Shown: positions 46,334-57,832, numbered from the stretch's first letter. The stretch is DNA of 64,000 nucleotides from Gammaproteobacteria bacterium (GCA_020847075.1 JADLCS010000062.1:1-64000), one strand, 5' to 3'. Translations and numbers: made by a program. Notes: generated from the letters alone by a model not told the origin.

Positions 46334-46840
46334 TCATAACCCGCCCCTTTTCCTCGTCGCCAGCGCGTCGAGGATCAGCAGAGCGGCGCCGACGCTGATG
46401 GCGGAATCGGCCACGTTGAATGCCGGCCAGTGCCAGCTTCCGTAATAAACATCGATGAAATCCACGACATAGCCGAACCGAAGGCGATCCCACAGATTGC
46501 CCAGCGCCCCGCCCAGCACCAGGGCGAGCCCGGCGGCCAGACGCCGCTGCCCCCCCGGCATCCGTCGCAGCCAGAGCAGAATCGCCACACTGACGGCCAG
46601 CGCGAGCGCGGTGAAGAACCAGCGCTGCCAGCCCGCCGCCGAACTGAGAAAGCTGAAGGCGGCGCCGCGGTTATGCACCCGGATGATGTCCAGGGAGGGT
46701 AACAGGGGAATGCGCTCGTAGAGACTCAGGCTCGCGGCGATCCAGGCCTTGGTGGCCTGATCGAGCACCAGCACGGCGCCCGTCAGCCAGAGCCAGCGGA
46801 GACCGCCCGCCTGAGCAAAGGGGTCAGTACCCTTTTTCAT
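46334..46840 (-). CDS. lspA: Lipoprotein signal peptidase (signal peptidase II)
   Basis: Inner-membrane aspartyl protease that cleaves the signal peptide of prolipoproteins. The 168 residues form four membrane helices. The catalytic aspartates are D127 in GYVVDFID and D145 in FNVADSAIS; the NLWDRLRFG and HNRGAAFSFL motifs are standard. The first ten residues (MKKGTDPFAQ) are encoded by one arm of an inverted repeat (46816-46891), so the start region may fold into a hairpin. It follows ileS by 64 bases. Confidence 0.96.
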   Translation of the reverse strand: MKKGTDPFAQAGGLRWLWLTGAVLVLDQATKAWIAASLSLYERIPLLPSLDIIRVHNRGAAFSFLSSAAGWQRWFFTALALAVSVAILLWLRRMPGGQRRLAAGLALVLGGALGNLWDRLRFGYVVDFIDVYYGSWHWPAFNVADSAISVGAALLILDALATRKRGGL

Positions 46841-46891
46841 CGGGACGTTCCATCAGACAGACCGGCCCCGAAAAGGGTACCGACCCCTTTG
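46816..46891. repeat. Inverted repeat spanning the lspA start
   Basis: CAAAGGGGTCAGTACCCTTTTTC (46816-46838) and GAAAAGGGTACCGACCCCTTTG (46870-46891) are near-perfect inverted copies separated by 31 bases. Each is also a GGGGTCA/TGACCCC-type palindrome; a third copy, AAAAGGGGTCAGACCCC, is at 46313-46329 after the lspA region. Confidence 0.8.
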
Positions 46892-46904
46892 CCCCCGGAT
46901 CCGC

Positions 46905-49739
46905 TCATGCGTAGCGGCGCTCCTCGCCCGGCCCGGCCACGTTCTCGACGCAGCGGCCGCACAGCTCGGGGTGTGCCGCGTCATTCCCGACGTCCGCGCG
47001 GTGGTGCCAGCAGCGCACGCATTTGGGGTGGGTCGATGCCCGCGCCTGGATCCAGAACCGATCGCCCGCGATCTCCGCCGCGACGGCGTCGGCGGGGCGA
47101 TCCCCCTCGGCGTGCACCCGCGCATAAGAGGTGATCAGCACGAAGCGCAGCTCGTCGCCCAGGCCGGCGAGCCGGCGCCGGAGCTTCTCCCCGCAATACA
47201 GATCCACCTCGGCATCGAGCGAGGAACCGATCGCGCCGCCGACGCGCAGCTTCTCCAGTTCCTTGCTGACCGCCATGCGTACCTCGATGACGGGATCCCA
47301 CAGCGTGGCGAGTTCATCGTCCCCGGCCGCGCCGCCTTCCGGCAGGGCGCCGTACCATTCCTCCAGGAACACCGATTCACCGCGCGCGCCCGGGATATGG
47401 CGCCAGATGTCCTCCGCGGTGAAACTCAGGATCGGCGCGATCCAGCGCGTCAGCGCCTCGACCAGGTGATACAGCGCGGTCTGCGCCGAACGGCGCGCGT
47501 GACTGTCGGCGCGCGTGGTGTACTGGCGGTCCTTGATGACGTCGAGATAGAAGGCGCCGAGATCGACCGAACAGAAATTGTGCACCTTCTGATAGATATG
47601 GTGGAACTCGTAGTCCCGGTAGGCCTGGCGGACCTCCTCCTGCAGACGGCCGGCGCGCTGCAGGATCCAGCGATCGAGGCTCAGCAGCCGCTCCCGCGGC
47701 AGACCGTGCGCCACCGGATCGAAACCATTGAGATTGGCGAGCAGGAAGCGCGCGGTGTTGCGGATGCGCCGGTAGGCGTCGGCCGTGCGCTTGAGGATCT
47801 CGTCGGAGACGTTCATCTCGCCGCGGTAGTCCGTCGCCGCGACCCACAGGCGCAGGATGTCGGCGCCGAGACTGTTCACCACCTTCTGCGGCGCGACCAC
47901 GTTGCCGAGCGATTTCGACATCTTGCGTCCCTGCGCGTCGACCGTGAAGCCGTGGGTCAGCACCGACCTGTATGGGGCATGCCCGTGCATCGCGACCGAG
48001 GTCAGCAACGAGGACTGGAACCATCCGCGGTGCTGGTCCGAACCTTCGAGATAGAGATCGGCCGGGAACGGCAGCTCGCCGCCCAGCACGCAGAAGTGCG
48101 TCACGCCGGAGTCGAACCAGACGTCGAGGATATCGGAAACCTTGTCGTAGTCGCGCGCCTCGGCGCCGAGCAGTTCCGCGGGGTCGAGGTCGAACCAGGC
48201 GTCGATGCCGCCCTGCTCGACGCGCCGCGCGACCTGTTCGATCAGCTCCACCGTGCGCGGGTGCGGCTCGCCGCTCTGCCGGTGCGCGAACACCGCGATG
48301 GGCACACCCCAGGTGCGCTGGCGCGAGATGCACCAGTCGGGGCGCTTCTCGATCATGCCCTCGATGCGCGCCTGCCCCCAGCCGGGGATCCATTCGACGC
48401 CGTCGCGGATCGCCCGCAGCGCCTGCGCGCGCAGGTCGCGCTGATCCATACTGATGAACCACTGCGGCGTGGCGCGGAAGATGATCGGGGTTTTGTGGCG
48501 CCAGCAGTGCGGGTAGCTGTGGCGGATGGCCTCGGCGTGCATGAGCGCGCCGCGCGCCTTGAGCTCATCGATGACGCGGTCGTTGGCCTCGAACACGTGC
48601 AGACCGGCGAAGATCGGTGTGTCCGGCAGAAAGCGGCCGCGGCCGTCCACCGGGTTGTCGACGCGCAGGCCGTAGCGCTGCCCGACCACATAGTCCTCCT
48701 GGCCGTGGCCGGGCGCGGTGTGCACCGCGCCGGTGCCGGTCTCGGCGGTGACGTGATCGCCCAGGATCACGGGCACCTCGCGTTCGTAGAACGGGTGCTT
48801 CAGTTTTATGCCTTCGAGATCCGCGCCCTTGCAATAGGCGATGACGCGATAATCCTGGATACCGTAGCGGACCATGGCGTCCTTGAGCAGCCGGTCCGCC
48901 AGCAATAGCCGCTCGCTGCCGCGCGCCGTCTCGCACTGGACCAGCACATAGTCGAAGTCGGGGTTCAGTGCGACGGCCTGGTTGGCGGGCAGCGTCCACG
49001 GCGTGGTGGTCCAGATCAGGATCGAGACCGGGCCGTGCCCTTCGTGCTCCGGCACGTGACGGCAGCGCCCCAGCAGCGACTCCTCGTCGAGTACCCCGAA
49101 GCGGACATCGATCGCCGGCGAGGTGCGCTCCTCATATTCCACCTCGGCCTCAGCCAGCGCCGAGCCACAATCGCTGCACCAGTGCACCGGCTTGAAGCCC
49201 TGATGTACGTGCCCCCGCTCGATAATGCGCCCCAGCGCGCGGACGATGCCGGCCTCGAAGCCATACGCCATCGTCAGATAGGGGTGCTCCCAATCGCCCA
49301 GCACGCCCAGCCGGCGGAAATCGGTGCGTTGCTGCTCCACCTGTTTGCCGGCGTAATCGCGGCAGGCCTGACGAAAGGCGCGCGCGTCCACCTTCTGCCC
49401 CGCCTTGCCGACCTTCTTTTCTACGTTGAGCTCGATCGGCAGGCCATGGCAATCCCAGCCGGGCACGTAGGGGGCGTCGAAACCCTCCAGCGTCTTCGAC
49501 TTGACGATGATGTCCTTCAGCACCTTGTTGACGGCGTGACCGATGTGGATCTCGCCGTTGGCGTAGGGTGGCCCGTCGTGCAGGACGAACCGTTGCCGCC
49601 CCTTGCGCGCCTCGCGCAGGCGGGCGTAGAGATCCATGCCTTCCCACCCGGCGAGAAACTCCGGCTCGCGCGCGGCGAGATTCGCCTTCATCGCGAATCC
49701 GGTCTGGGGAAGATTGAGCGTGTCCTTATAATCCGACAT
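46905..49739 (-). CDS. ileS: Isoleucyl-tRNA synthetase
   Basis: Class Ia synthetase, 944 residues, charging tRNA-Ile with editing of valine. [17 protein letters not shown] is the HIGH motif (about residue 60); the KMSKSLGN motif is near residue 605. The editing domain occupies the middle, and a C-terminal zinc-binding segment has [12 protein letters not shown] and ELCGRCVEN, the bacterial IleS type 1 form. The start [21 protein letters not shown] is the typical proteobacterial N-terminus. It is followed by lspA and ispH on the same strand. Confidence 0.97.
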   Translation of the reverse strand: MSDYKDTLNLPQTGFAMKANLAAREPEFLAGWEGMDLYARLREARKGRQRFVLHDGPPYANGEIHIGHAVNKVLKDIIVKSKTLEGFDAPYVPGWDCHGLPIELNVEKKVGKAGQKVDARAFRQACRDYAGKQVEQQRTDFRRLGVLGDWEHPYLTMAYGFEAGIVRALGRIIERGHVHQGFKPVHWCSDCGSALAEAEVEYEERTSPAIDVRFGVLDEESLLGRCRHVPEHEGHGPVSILIWTTTPWTLPANQAVALNPDFDYVLVQCETARGSERLLLADRLLKDAMVRYGIQDYRVIAYCKGADLEGIKLKHPFYEREVPVILGDHVTAETGTGAVHTAPGHGQEDYVVGQRYGLRVDNPVDGRGRFLPDTPIFAGLHVFEANDRVIDELKARGALMHAEAIRHSYPHCWRHKTPIIFRATPQWFISMDQRDLRAQALRAIRDGVEWIPGWGQARIEGMIEKRPDWCISRQRTWGVPIAVFAHRQSGEPHPRTVELIEQVARRVEQGGIDAWFDLDPAELLGAEARDYDKVSDILDVWFDSGVTHFCVLGGELPFPADLYLEGSDQHRGWFQSSLLTSVAMHGHAPYRSVLTHGFTVDAQGRKMSKSLGNVVAPQKVVNSLGADILRLWVAATDYRGEMNVSDEILKRTADAYRRIRNTARFLLANLNGFDPVAHGLPRERLLSLDRWILQRAGRLQEEVRQAYRDYEFHHIYQKVHNFCSVDLGAFYLDVIKDRQYTTRADSHARRSAQTALYHLVEALTRWIAPILSFTAEDIWRHIPGARGESVFLEEWYGALPEGGAAGDDELATLWDPVIEVRMAVSKELEKLRVGGAIGSSLDAEVDLYCGEKLRRRLAGLGDELRFVLITSYARVHAEGDRPADAVAAEIAGDRFWIQARASTHPKCVRCWHHRADVGNDAAHPELCGRCVENVAGPGEERRYA

Positions 49740-49784
49740 GCGGTAACCGCCGTTATCTCAATGTTTCAAGTTGGGAAACAAAAA

Positions 49785-49932
49785 ATGGGGACAGATTTAT
49801 TTTCTGGCGAGGGAAATGGGGACAGATTTGTTTTCTGGAAAAAATACCCGGTCTTTCAAAGAGAAAACTTGCCAGAACATAAATCTGTCCCCATGTCCCG
49901 CCATTTTTTAAATAAATAAATCTGTCCCCATT
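49785..49932. repeat. Cluster of four GGGGACAGATTTATTT arms
   Basis: Two direct copies of ATGGGGACAGATTTrTTTTCTGG (49785 and 49817) are followed by two inverted copies, ATAAATCTGTCCCCAT at 49879 and AATAAATCTGTCCCCATT at 49915, then T-rich ends. It fills the gap between ileS and ribF and could form nested hairpins. Confidence 0.85.
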
Positions 49933-49961
49933 TTTTTGTCCCCCTTTTTTTGTTCATTTCT

Positions 49962-50936
49962 TCATATCGGACCGGCGAGGCGGCGCTGTTCGATCATGCG
50001 CCGCTCGAAAAATTCGCGCGCGCGGTCTTCATCGCGCCGGATCTGCTGCTTGAGCGCCTCCAGCGACTCGAAGCGCGCCTCGTCGCGCAGCCGGGTCAGA
50101 AACTCCACCTGCAGGTGACGCCCGTAGAGGTCGCCCGTGAAATCCAGCAGGTGGACCTCGAGGCGGCACTGACTCCCGCTGACAGTGGGACGCATCCCGA
50201 CGTTGGCGATTCCGGGCAGTGGCTCGCGTTCGAGCCCGAACACCTGCACCGCGAACACCCCGGCCACCGGGGCGCGGCGCGAGCCGCACTGGGCGCGCAC
50301 GCGTCGGCTCAGATGGATGTTCGCCGTCGGATACCCGAGCTGGCGCCCGCGCCGGTCGCCCGCCACCACCCGGCCGGAGAGCCGGTAGTTCCGCCCGAGC
50401 AATTTCTCCGCCGCCGCGAGATCGCCCTGCCGCAGGGCCGCGCGGATGCGCGTGCTGCTCACCCGCTCGTCGCCGATCTCGAAGGCGCGCATCACCAGCA
50501 CCTGAAAACCGGCCTGCTGCAGCATGGCCACGTCGCCGCGCCGGTCCCGGCCGAAGCGGAAGTCGGCTCCGATGACCAGGCAACGCACGCCGAGCGATTC
50601 GATCAGCACCGTGCGGATGAACTCCTGCGCCGTCATGTCCGCGAGCGCCCGGTCGAAACGCAGGCACAGCACGTGATCGACCGCGTAACGGCGCAGCGTC
50701 TGCATCTTCTCGCGGAATCCGGTCAGACGCATCGGGGCGTCGTCCGGCCGAAAGAACTCCTGGGGGTGCGGCTCGAAGGTGATCACCACCGAAGGCAGAC
50801 CGAGCTCCGACGCCTTCTCCGCCACCTGCCCCAGCACCGCCTGATGGCCGAGATGGATGCCGTCGAAATTACCGATCGTGGCGACGCATCCGCCGTGGCG
50901 GAAATGACGTTGCCGGAAACCCCGCATCAATCGCAT
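49962..50936 (-). CDS. ribF: Bifunctional riboflavin kinase / FAD synthetase
   Basis: Makes FMN and FAD from riboflavin. The 324 residues have an N-terminal nucleotidyltransferase domain with ATIGNFDGIHLGHQAVL (the HxGH-type motif), FEPHPQEFF and SSTRIRAALRQGD, and a C-terminal kinase domain with GRQLGYPTANIHL and GVFAVQVFG (the PTAN motif). The start MRLMRGFRQRHFRHGGCVA resembles that of proteobacterial RibF. It lies between murJ and ileS in the common order murJ-ribF-ileS. Confidence 0.96.
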   Translation of the reverse strand: MRLMRGFRQRHFRHGGCVATIGNFDGIHLGHQAVLGQVAEKASELGLPSVVITFEPHPQEFFRPDDAPMRLTGFREKMQTLRRYAVDHVLCLRFDRALADMTAQEFIRTVLIESLGVRCLVIGADFRFGRDRRGDVAMLQQAGFQVLVMRAFEIGDERVSSTRIRAALRQGDLAAAEKLLGRNYRLSGRVVAGDRRGRQLGYPTANIHLSRRVRAQCGSRRAPVAGVFAVQVFGLEREPLPGIANVGMRPTVSGSQCRLEVHLLDFTGDLYGRHLQVEFLTRLRDEARFESLEALKQQIRRDEDRAREFFERRMIEQRRLAGPI

Positions 50937-51019
50937 GACTGTAGGCGTCGCTCGAACCGTGACCCGATCCTCGGAAAGGGTCCATTATAAACAAGGCGAT
51001 GCGGTTTCACACGGCGGCC

Positions 51020-52588
51020 TTACGCTGCGCCCGGCGGCCGCGCGACATGGCGCCAGCATAGACCCAGCGCCCGCAGGACGAGGAAGTACATGCCCGCCCC
51101 GGCCGAGACGCACAGGGCCAACCGCAGCACGCGCGCCTGCCAGTCCGGCCCCGCCCAGGCCGCGGAATCCCCGCCAATCAGCGCGAGCACGAGCGTCATC
51201 GCCGCCGCCGCGACCCCCACCTGCAGGAACAGCCGGCGCCAGCCGGGCGCGGGGCGGTACCACCCTCGCCGATACAACCGCGCGAAGAGCAGGCCCGCGT
51301 TGAGAAACGCCGCCAGCGTGGTCGCCAGCGCCAGCCCCGCGTGGGGCGCGGGAATCTCCCAGACCACCATCGGCACCACGAAGGCAACGTTCATGACGAT
51401 GTTCGCCAGCATCGCGACGACCCCGATCCGTACCGGCGTCGCCGCGTCCTGCCGCGCGAAGAAGGCCGGCGCCAGCACCTTGACCAGGATGAAACCCAGC
51501 AGGCCAAGGGCATAGGCGCGCAGGCTCAGGGCGGCCATATCGACGTCACGGGGCCCGAATTCCCCGTACTGAAACATAACGGCGAGCAGCGGGCCGGCGA
51601 GCATGAACAGACCGGCCGCCGCCGGCGTCCCGATCACGATCACCAGGCGCAGGGCCCAGTCCAGCGTGCGCGCGTACTCGTCGGCCGCCTCCGCGGCGTG
51701 CTGACCCGACAGGCGCGGCAATAGGACGGTCGCGAGCGCGATGCCGAACACGCCGAGCGGAAACTCCATCAGACGGTCGGAATAATACAGCCAGCTCACG
51801 CTGCCGGTGACAAGGAACGACGCGACCAGCGTATCGATCAGGAGATTGATCTGGACCACCGACGACCCGAAGATGCCCGGCAGCATCAGCCCGAGGATGC
51901 GCCGCACGCCCGGATGGTCGCGCCGCCAGCGCGGGCGGGGACGCATGCGGAGCCGGCGCAGAAAGGGCAGTTGGAACAGCAGTTGCGCCACGCCGGCGAC
52001 GAGCACGCCCCAGGCGAGCGCGGTCACCGGTTCCTGTAGATGCGGCGCCAGCCACAGCGTGGCGCCGATCAGGCACAGATTGAGCAGCGCAGGCGTGAAG
52101 GCCGGCACGGCGAAGCGCCCGAAGCTGTGCAGGATCCCTCCGGCCAGTGCGGTCAATGAAATGAACAGTATATAAGGAAAGGTCAGGCGCACCATCTGCA
52201 CGGTGAGCTCGTACTTCGCCGCATCGGCGAGAAACCCCGGCGCGAAGACCAGCACGAGCAGCGGCGCTGCCAGAATACCCAGCACGGTGATCACGAGCAG
52301 CAGGCCGCCGAGCACGCCGGCCGCGGCCGCGGCGAGTTCGCGCGTCTCCTCCGCCGTGTTCCGGGCGCGATATCCCGCCAGCACCGGGACGAAGGCCTGG
52401 GAAAACGAGCCCTCCGCGAACAGGCGGCGCAGGAAATTCGGGATCTTGAAGGCGACGAAGAAGGCGTCCGCGCCGCTGCCCGCGCCGAAGACGCGCGCGA
52501 TGACGATGTCCCGGACCAGCCCGAGGATGCGTGACAGCAGGGTCATCCCGCCCACGACCGCGGTCGATCTCAGCAGGCCGCGGCTCAT
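51020..52588 (-). CDS. murJ: Lipid II flippase MurJ
   Basis: Inner-membrane flippase that moves lipid II outward for peptidoglycan synthesis. The 522 residues form about fourteen hydrophobic helices. The N-terminal STAVVGGMTLLSRILGLVRD and FFVAFKIPNFLRRLFAEGSF and the QAFVPVL segment are diagnostic of the MurJ/MviN family; conserved arginines (RILGLVRD, PNFLRRLF) are present. It is upstream of ribF on the same strand and divergent from rpsT, the usual arrangement. Confidence 0.96.
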   Translation of the reverse strand: MSRGLLRSTAVVGGMTLLSRILGLVRDIVIARVFGAGSGADAFFVAFKIPNFLRRLFAEGSFSQAFVPVLAGYRARNTAEETRELAAAAAGVLGGLLLVITVLGILAAPLLVLVFAPGFLADAAKYELTVQMVRLTFPYILFISLTALAGGILHSFGRFAVPAFTPALLNLCLIGATLWLAPHLQEPVTALAWGVLVAGVAQLLFQLPFLRRLRMRPRPRWRRDHPGVRRILGLMLPGIFGSSVVQINLLIDTLVASFLVTGSVSWLYYSDRLMEFPLGVFGIALATVLLPRLSGQHAAEAADEYARTLDWALRLVIVIGTPAAAGLFMLAGPLLAVMFQYGEFGPRDVDMAALSLRAYALGLLGFILVKVLAPAFFARQDAATPVRIGVVAMLANIVMNVAFVVPMVVWEIPAPHAGLALATTLAAFLNAGLLFARLYRRGWYRPAPGWRRLFLQVGVAAAAMTLVLALIGGDSAAWAGPDWQARVLRLALCVSAGAGMYFLVLRALGLCWRHVARPPGAA

Positions 52589-52741
52589 CGAAAACGCCCC
52601 TCCCCCGCCCCGGGCGACGGGGCGCCGGGGTTCCGTGTCGAGCTCATTTCTTATTAATTATCAAATGCTTGTTATTTTTCTTCTCGGCCCTGGCCGCCTC
52701 GAAACCGCATCCCGCGCGGCGGGTCCGACCGTCTTTCCGGA

Positions 52742-52770
52742 TTGACAAGGCGGACAAAAATCCGCATAGT
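52742..52770 (+). promoter_or_regulatory. Sigma-70 promoter of rpsT
   Basis: A perfect TTGACA at 52742-52747, a 17-base spacer and CATAGT (four of six) at 52765-52770. An inverted repeat GGCGGAC (52749-52755) / GTCCGCC (52772-52778) embraces the -10 region. Confidence 0.65.
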
Positions 52771-52808
52771 AGTCCGCCTTTCGGACAGTTAATCACAGGA
52801 GTCGATCG

Positions 52809-53075
52809 TTGGCTAACACAGCACAGGCCAGAAAGCGGGCACGCCAGGCCGAGAAGCACCGTACCCACAACGCCTCGCTGCGCTCGGCGCTGCGCACGGC
52901 GTGCAAGAGCGTCGCCAAGGCGCTGGGCACCAAGGACAAGGATCAGGCCGTCGCCGCCTATCAAAAGGCTGTGCCGGTGATCGACAAGATGGCGCGCAAG
53001 GGTTTCATCGACAAGAACAAGGCCGCCCGCCAGAAGAGCCGCCTCAACGCCCAGCTCAAGACCCTGCAGGGCTGA
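52809..53075 (+). CDS. rpsT: 30S ribosomal protein S20
   Basis: An 88-residue primary 16S rRNA-binding protein. The sequence opens [20 protein letters not shown] after the start and continues with the helical, Lys/Ala-rich S20 body ([30 protein letters not shown]). The start codon is TTG at 52809, preceded by AGGAG; the UUG start is the usual form and takes part in S20 autoregulation in E. coli. It is monocistronic, with its own promoter and a strong terminator, divergent from murJ. Confidence 0.97.
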   Translation: MANTAQARKRARQAEKHRTHNASLRSALRTACKSVAKALGTKDKDQAVAAYQKAVPVIDKMARKGFIDKNKAARQKSRLNAQLKTLQG

Positions 53076-53109
53076 CGCCACACCGGATTTATCACTGCTG
53101 CTGCTTTGC

Positions 53110-53138
53110 AAGCCGGCCCCCGCGCCGGCTTTATTTTT
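53110..53138 (+). terminator. Rho-independent terminator of rpsT
   Basis: Stem AAGCCGGC/GCCGGCTT with a six-base C-rich loop, followed by TATTTTT. Confidence 0.9.
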
Positions 53139-53156
53139 GTCCGCGCGAGGCGCCGA

Positions 53157-54284
53157 TCAGATCAGCACCAGATTGTCCCGGTGCACCAGCTCGGGCTCAT
53201 CCTCGTAACCGAGCAGTTCCTTGATCCGGTCGCTGGGCTGGCGCATGATCCGGCGCGCCTCGTCCGCGCCGTAATTGACCAGTCCGCGCGCGACCTCGCG
53301 GCCCTGCTGATCGACGCAGGCCACGAGCTCGCCGCGCTCGAAATCACCGCGCACGTCGACCACCCCGACCGGCAGCAGGCTGCGGCCGGATTCGCGCAGG
53401 ACGCGCGCCGCACCATCGTCGACGATCAATTGGCCGCTCACCTGCAACTGCCCGGCCAGCCATTGCTTGCGCGCGAGCAAGGGCTCCTGCGCCGGACGGA
53501 TCAGGGTCCCGACCTCCTCGCCGCGCCGGACGCCGGCCAGTATCGCCGGCGCGCGTCCCCAGGCGATGAGCGTGGCCGCACCCGAACGCGCGGCGCGGGT
53601 CGCCGCGCGCACCTTGGTCACCATTCCGCCCCGTCCCCAGCTACCGATGCCGCCGCCCGAGGCCATGCGCTCGAGTTCGGGATCGCCGGCGCGGCCCTCG
53701 CCGATCAGACGGGCCTCGGGGTGCTTGCGGGGATCCAGGTCGTACATCCCGGGCTGATCGGTGAGCAGCACGAGCAGCTCGGCCTCGACCAGATTCGCCA
53801 CCAGCGCGGCGAGGGTGTCGTTGTCGCCGAAGCGGATCTCCTCCACCGCGACCGTATCGTTTTCGTTGACGATGGGCACCACGCCCAGGCCGAGCAGGGT
53901 ACGCAGCGTGCTGCGCGCATTGAGATAGCGCCGGCGATCGGCCAGATCGTCGTGCGTCAGCAAGACCTGGGCCGTGCGCAGGCCGAAACGCTGGAAGCAG
54001 TTTTCATAGGCCTCGATCAGCCCCATCTGTCCCACCGCCGCCGCCGCCTGCAATTCGTGCAGAGCCTGCGGACGGCGCTCCCAGCCCAGCCGTTTCACAC
54101 CCTCGGAAACGGCCCCGGACGACACCAGGACGACCTCCACGCCTTCGCCGCGCAGCGCCGCGATCTGCTCCACCCACTGCGCCATCAGCGCGCGATCCAG
54201 ACCGCGGCCTTCGTTCGTCAGCAGCGAGCTGCCGACCTTCACCACCCAACGCCGGGATCGACCGAGTTGTTCGCGGGTCTTCAT
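53157..54284 (-). CDS. proB: Glutamate 5-kinase
   Basis: First enzyme of proline synthesis: it phosphorylates glutamate and is feedback-inhibited by proline. The 375 residues have the amino-acid kinase fold with KVGSSLLT at the N-terminus, VSSGAVSEG, and [19 protein letters not shown], then a C-terminal PUA domain from about residue 285. The start [20 protein letters not shown] is a little longer than usual. It lies between obgE and rpsT, the conserved neighbourhood; the PUA-domain role is not settled. proA is not in the window. Confidence 0.96.
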   Translation of the reverse strand: MKTREQLGRSRRWVVKVGSSLLTNEGRGLDRALMAQWVEQIAALRGEGVEVVLVSSGAVSEGVKRLGWERRPQALHELQAAAAVGQMGLIEAYENCFQRFGLRTAQVLLTHDDLADRRRYLNARSTLRTLLGLGVVPIVNENDTVAVEEIRFGDNDTLAALVANLVEAELLVLLTDQPGMYDLDPRKHPEARLIGEGRAGDPELERMASGGGIGSWGRGGMVTKVRAATRAARSGAATLIAWGRAPAILAGVRRGEEVGTLIRPAQEPLLARKQWLAGQLQVSGQLIVDDGAARVLRESGRSLLPVGVVDVRGDFERGELVACVDQQGREVARGLVNYGADEARRIMRQPSDRIKELLGYEDEPELVHRDNLVLI

Positions 54285-54423
54285 CGCGCGGGAACCGCCG
54301 GAGAGGAGAGGGAAAAGGCACGGAAATAAAGGGCTGGCGCGCGCCTCCGGCGCACCTCCGGCGAATATCGATTACCCCTCCGACGCGTCATCTTTCCCTT
54401 CGTTCTGTATTCTACGACCACCC

Positions 54424-54710
54424 GGGGCAGGCTCAAGTCCGCCCCATCCGCCGGCTTCGTCGCGGCGCAGGCCGGGCCAGGCAACGCGAAGCCCGACGGA
54501 TCCGCGACGCACAGTTGGGCTTCATTCCATTCAGCCCAACCTACGGCGACCCGGAGACGGGTTCAAGTCCGTCCACTCCCGTTCCGCGCAGCGCCGGAAT
54601 CCGGGGGATTATACCAATTCGTCCCCGGATCCCGCTGCGCGTCCTCCGGGCGACCGCCGCGGATTCATCGTAGAGTTTTGCGCCCCGGGGACGGACTTAA
54701 GTCTGTCCCC
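54424..54710. repeat. Cluster of four palindromes between proB and obgE
   Basis: GGGGCAGGCTCAAGTCCGCCCC (54424-54445), AGTTGGGCTTCATTCCATTCAGCCCAAC (54512-54540), GGAGACGGGTTCAAGTCCGTCCAC (54553-54576) and GGGGACGGACTTAAGTCTGTCCCC (54687-54710). Three belong to the GGGGACAG family and one to the TTGGGCTGA family. No gene was found in 54285-54725. Confidence 0.75.
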
Positions 54711-54725
54711 TCTCCACGGCCGGCC

Positions 54726-55952
<1,227 letters not shown>

Positions 55953-56210
55953 TCACGCCGGCACGACGTTCACGTAACGGCGCTTGTGCGGACCCTTGAC
56001 CTCGAACTGGACGACGCCGTCCGCGATCGCGAACAGGGTATGGTCGCGGCCCATGGCCACGTGCCGGCCCGCATGGAAACGCGTGCCGCGTTGCCGGATG
56101 ATGATGTTGCCCGCCTCCACGCTCTCACCGCCGAAGCGCTTCACGCCCAGGCGTTTCGACTCTGAATCGCGTCCGTTGCGGCTACTGCCGCCTGCCTTTT
56201 TATGTGCCAT
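55953..56210 (-). CDS. rpmA: 50S ribosomal protein L27
   Basis: An 85-residue ribosomal protein near the peptidyl-transferase centre. It opens [20 protein letters not shown] after Met and has the conserved GENVIIRQRGT-like stretch (here [16 protein letters not shown]) and [17 protein letters not shown] motif. It follows rplU by 21 bases. The N-terminus needs no cleavage motif as in Firmicutes. Confidence 0.98.
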   Translation of the reverse strand: MAHKKAGGSSRNGRDSESKRLGVKRFGGESVEAGNIIIRQRGTRFHAGRHVAMGRDHTLFAIADGVVQFEVKGPHKRRYVNVVPA

Positions 56211-56231
56211 GGTGCCCTGCCTCTAAAATCT

Positions 56232-56546
56232 TCAGCTTGCGGAAATACCGGTGATCTGCAGCTCGGTATAGTGCTGCCGGTGACCCATCTCGCGATGATA
56301 ATGCTTGCGACGGCGGTGCTTGACGATGCGGATCTTCTCGCCGCGGCCGTGCGCCTTGACGGTGGCGCTGACCTTGCCGCCGGCGACATAGGGGGTACCG
56401 ATCCGCACCGAATCCCCGTCCGAGACCATCAGCACTTTCTCGATGGCGATCGCCGCGCCCTCGCCCGCATCCAGCTTCTCGACCCGGATGACATCGCCTT
56501 CCTGGGCCCGGTACTGCTTACCGCCTGTCTCGAAAACCGCGTACAT
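56232..56546 (-). CDS. rplU: 50S ribosomal protein L21
   Basis: A 104-residue 23S rRNA-binding protein. [20 protein letters not shown] is the conserved L21 start, followed by [20 protein letters not shown], the basic signature, and [10 protein letters not shown] at the end. ATG 56546 was chosen by family; a further 17 upstream codons are non-family. It is the first gene of rplU-rpmA-obgE and is divergent from ispB. Confidence 0.98.
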   Translation of the reverse strand: MYAVFETGGKQYRAQEGDVIRVEKLDAGEGAAIAIEKVLMVSDGDSVRIGTPYVAGGKVSATVKAHGRGEKIRIVKHRRRKHYHREMGHRQHYTELQITGISAS

Positions 56547-56774
56547 ATCCAGCTCCAGCCGTGAAAAAAATCGCCAAAAACCAATGAGGGAATGCAAAAG
56601 GAGGGCATTTTAACCAATCGCCCCGGAGAGGTCAACGCCGTTCCCGCCCCCACTTGCCACACCGGCGGACACCCTCTACACTGACTTCCTTCTCCTTGAA
56701 TATCAACCCGCAATCCCTTGCAAACGGGGTCATGGCCTCAGGTGAACTCGCCGCTGAAAATCGCTCCGACCTCG

Positions 56775-57743
56775 ATGGACCTCGACGAGATCCAGTCCTG
56801 TGTCGCGTCCGACCTCCAGGCGGTCAACGCACTGATCCACGCACGCCTGCAGACCGAGGTCGCGCTAATAAATCAGCTGAGTTTTTATATAGTTAACAGT
56901 GGAGGCAAGCGCCTGCGCCCGATCCTGGTGCTGCTCAGCGCGCGCGCCCTCGGCTACCCGGGGGCAAGTCACATCGACCTCGCCGCCATCATCGAATTCA
57001 TCCATACCGCGACCCTGCTGCACGACGACGTCGTGGACGCATCGGAACTGCGCCGCGGCAAGGAGACCGCCAATGCGGTATGGGGTAACGAGGCCAGCGT
57101 CCTGGTCGGGGATTTCCTCTATTCACGCGCCTTCGAGATGATGGTGACCGTGAAAAGCATGCGCGTGATGGAAATCATGGCCCGCGCTACCAATGTCATT
57201 GCCGAAGGCGAGGTCATGCAGCTGCTGAGCAGCAACGACGCCGACACCACGGAGGAGCGCTACCTGGAGGTGATCCGCTGCAAGACCGCCAAACTGTTCG
57301 AGGCGGCGGCCCAGGTCGGCGCCATCGTCAGCGGTGCATCGGCCGCGGAGGAGGAGGCCATGGCCGCGTACGGCCGGCACCTTGGCACCGCCTTCCAATT
57401 GATCGATGACGTGCTGGATTATTCGGGCAGCTCCCAGCACATCGGCAAGAACGTCGGCGACGACCTCGCCGCCGGCAAACCCACGCTACCCCTGATCCAC
57501 GCCCTGCGCCGGGGCAACCCTCAGGAGGCTGCGATCATCCGCAACGCCATCGTGCACGGCGGCCGGGAAAAGATCGCCGAGGTGCTGAAAGCCATTGAAT
57601 CCACGGAGGCGTTGGCTTACACTGCGCGCTCGGCCCGGGACGAAGCCGCCAAGGCGGCCGCGGCCCTCGCGGTTCTTCCGGCGTCCCCCTATCGGGAGGC
57701 TATGTACGCCCTGGCCGAATTTTCCGTCAATCGATCATATTGA
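56775..57743 (+). CDS. ispB: Octaprenyl diphosphate synthase
   Basis: Trans-prenyltransferase that makes the side chain of ubiquinone or menaquinone. The 322 residues have the first aspartate-rich motif DDVVD (in LLHDDVVDASELRRG) and the second DDVLD (LIDDVLDYSG), plus GGKRLRPILVLLSARA and GEVMQL. ATG 56775 aligns with the usual N-terminus (MDLDEIQSCVASDLQAVN) but has only a weak ribosome-binding site; GTG 56742 and TTG 56718 are in-frame alternatives. The chain length (C40 versus other) is assigned by similarity of the family only. It is divergent from rplU and followed by tRNA-Pro. Confidence 0.94.
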   Translation: MDLDEIQSCVASDLQAVNALIHARLQTEVALINQLSFYIVNSGGKRLRPILVLLSARALGYPGASHIDLAAIIEFIHTATLLHDDVVDASELRRGKETANAVWGNEASVLVGDFLYSRAFEMMVTVKSMRVMEIMARATNVIAEGEVMQLLSSNDADTTEERYLEVIRCKTAKLFEAAAQVGAIVSGASAAEEEAMAAYGRHLGTAFQLIDDVLDYSGSSQHIGKNVGDDLAAGKPTLPLIHALRRGNPQEAAIIRNAIVHGGREKIAEVLKAIESTEALAYTARSARDEAAKAAAALAVLPASPYREAMYALAEFSVNRSY

Positions 57744-57755
57744 CCGATCCCGTCG

Positions 57756-57832
57756 CGGGGTGTAGCTCAGCCTGGTAGAGCACTGCCTTCGGGAGGCAGG
57801 TGTCGCACGTTCGAATCGTGTCACCCCGACCA
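57756..57832 (+). tRNA. tRNA-Pro (anticodon CGG)
   Basis: Cloverleaf: acceptor CGGGGTG with CACCCCG, D arm GCTCAGCCTGGTAGAGC, anticodon stem CTGCC/GGCAG with loop TTCGGGA, T arm ACGTTCGAATCGT, discriminator A and encoded CCA. Anticodon CGG reads CCG. Confidence 0.97.

Noticed and set aside
46971..48908. A 645-codon plus-strand open frame opposite ileS
   Set aside because: Antisense to a certain housekeeping gene; repeats of Val/Gln/Arg typical of shadows.
49785..49932. A short CRISPR array
   Set aside because: The repeat arms are inverted as well as direct, spacing is irregular and there are no cas genes.
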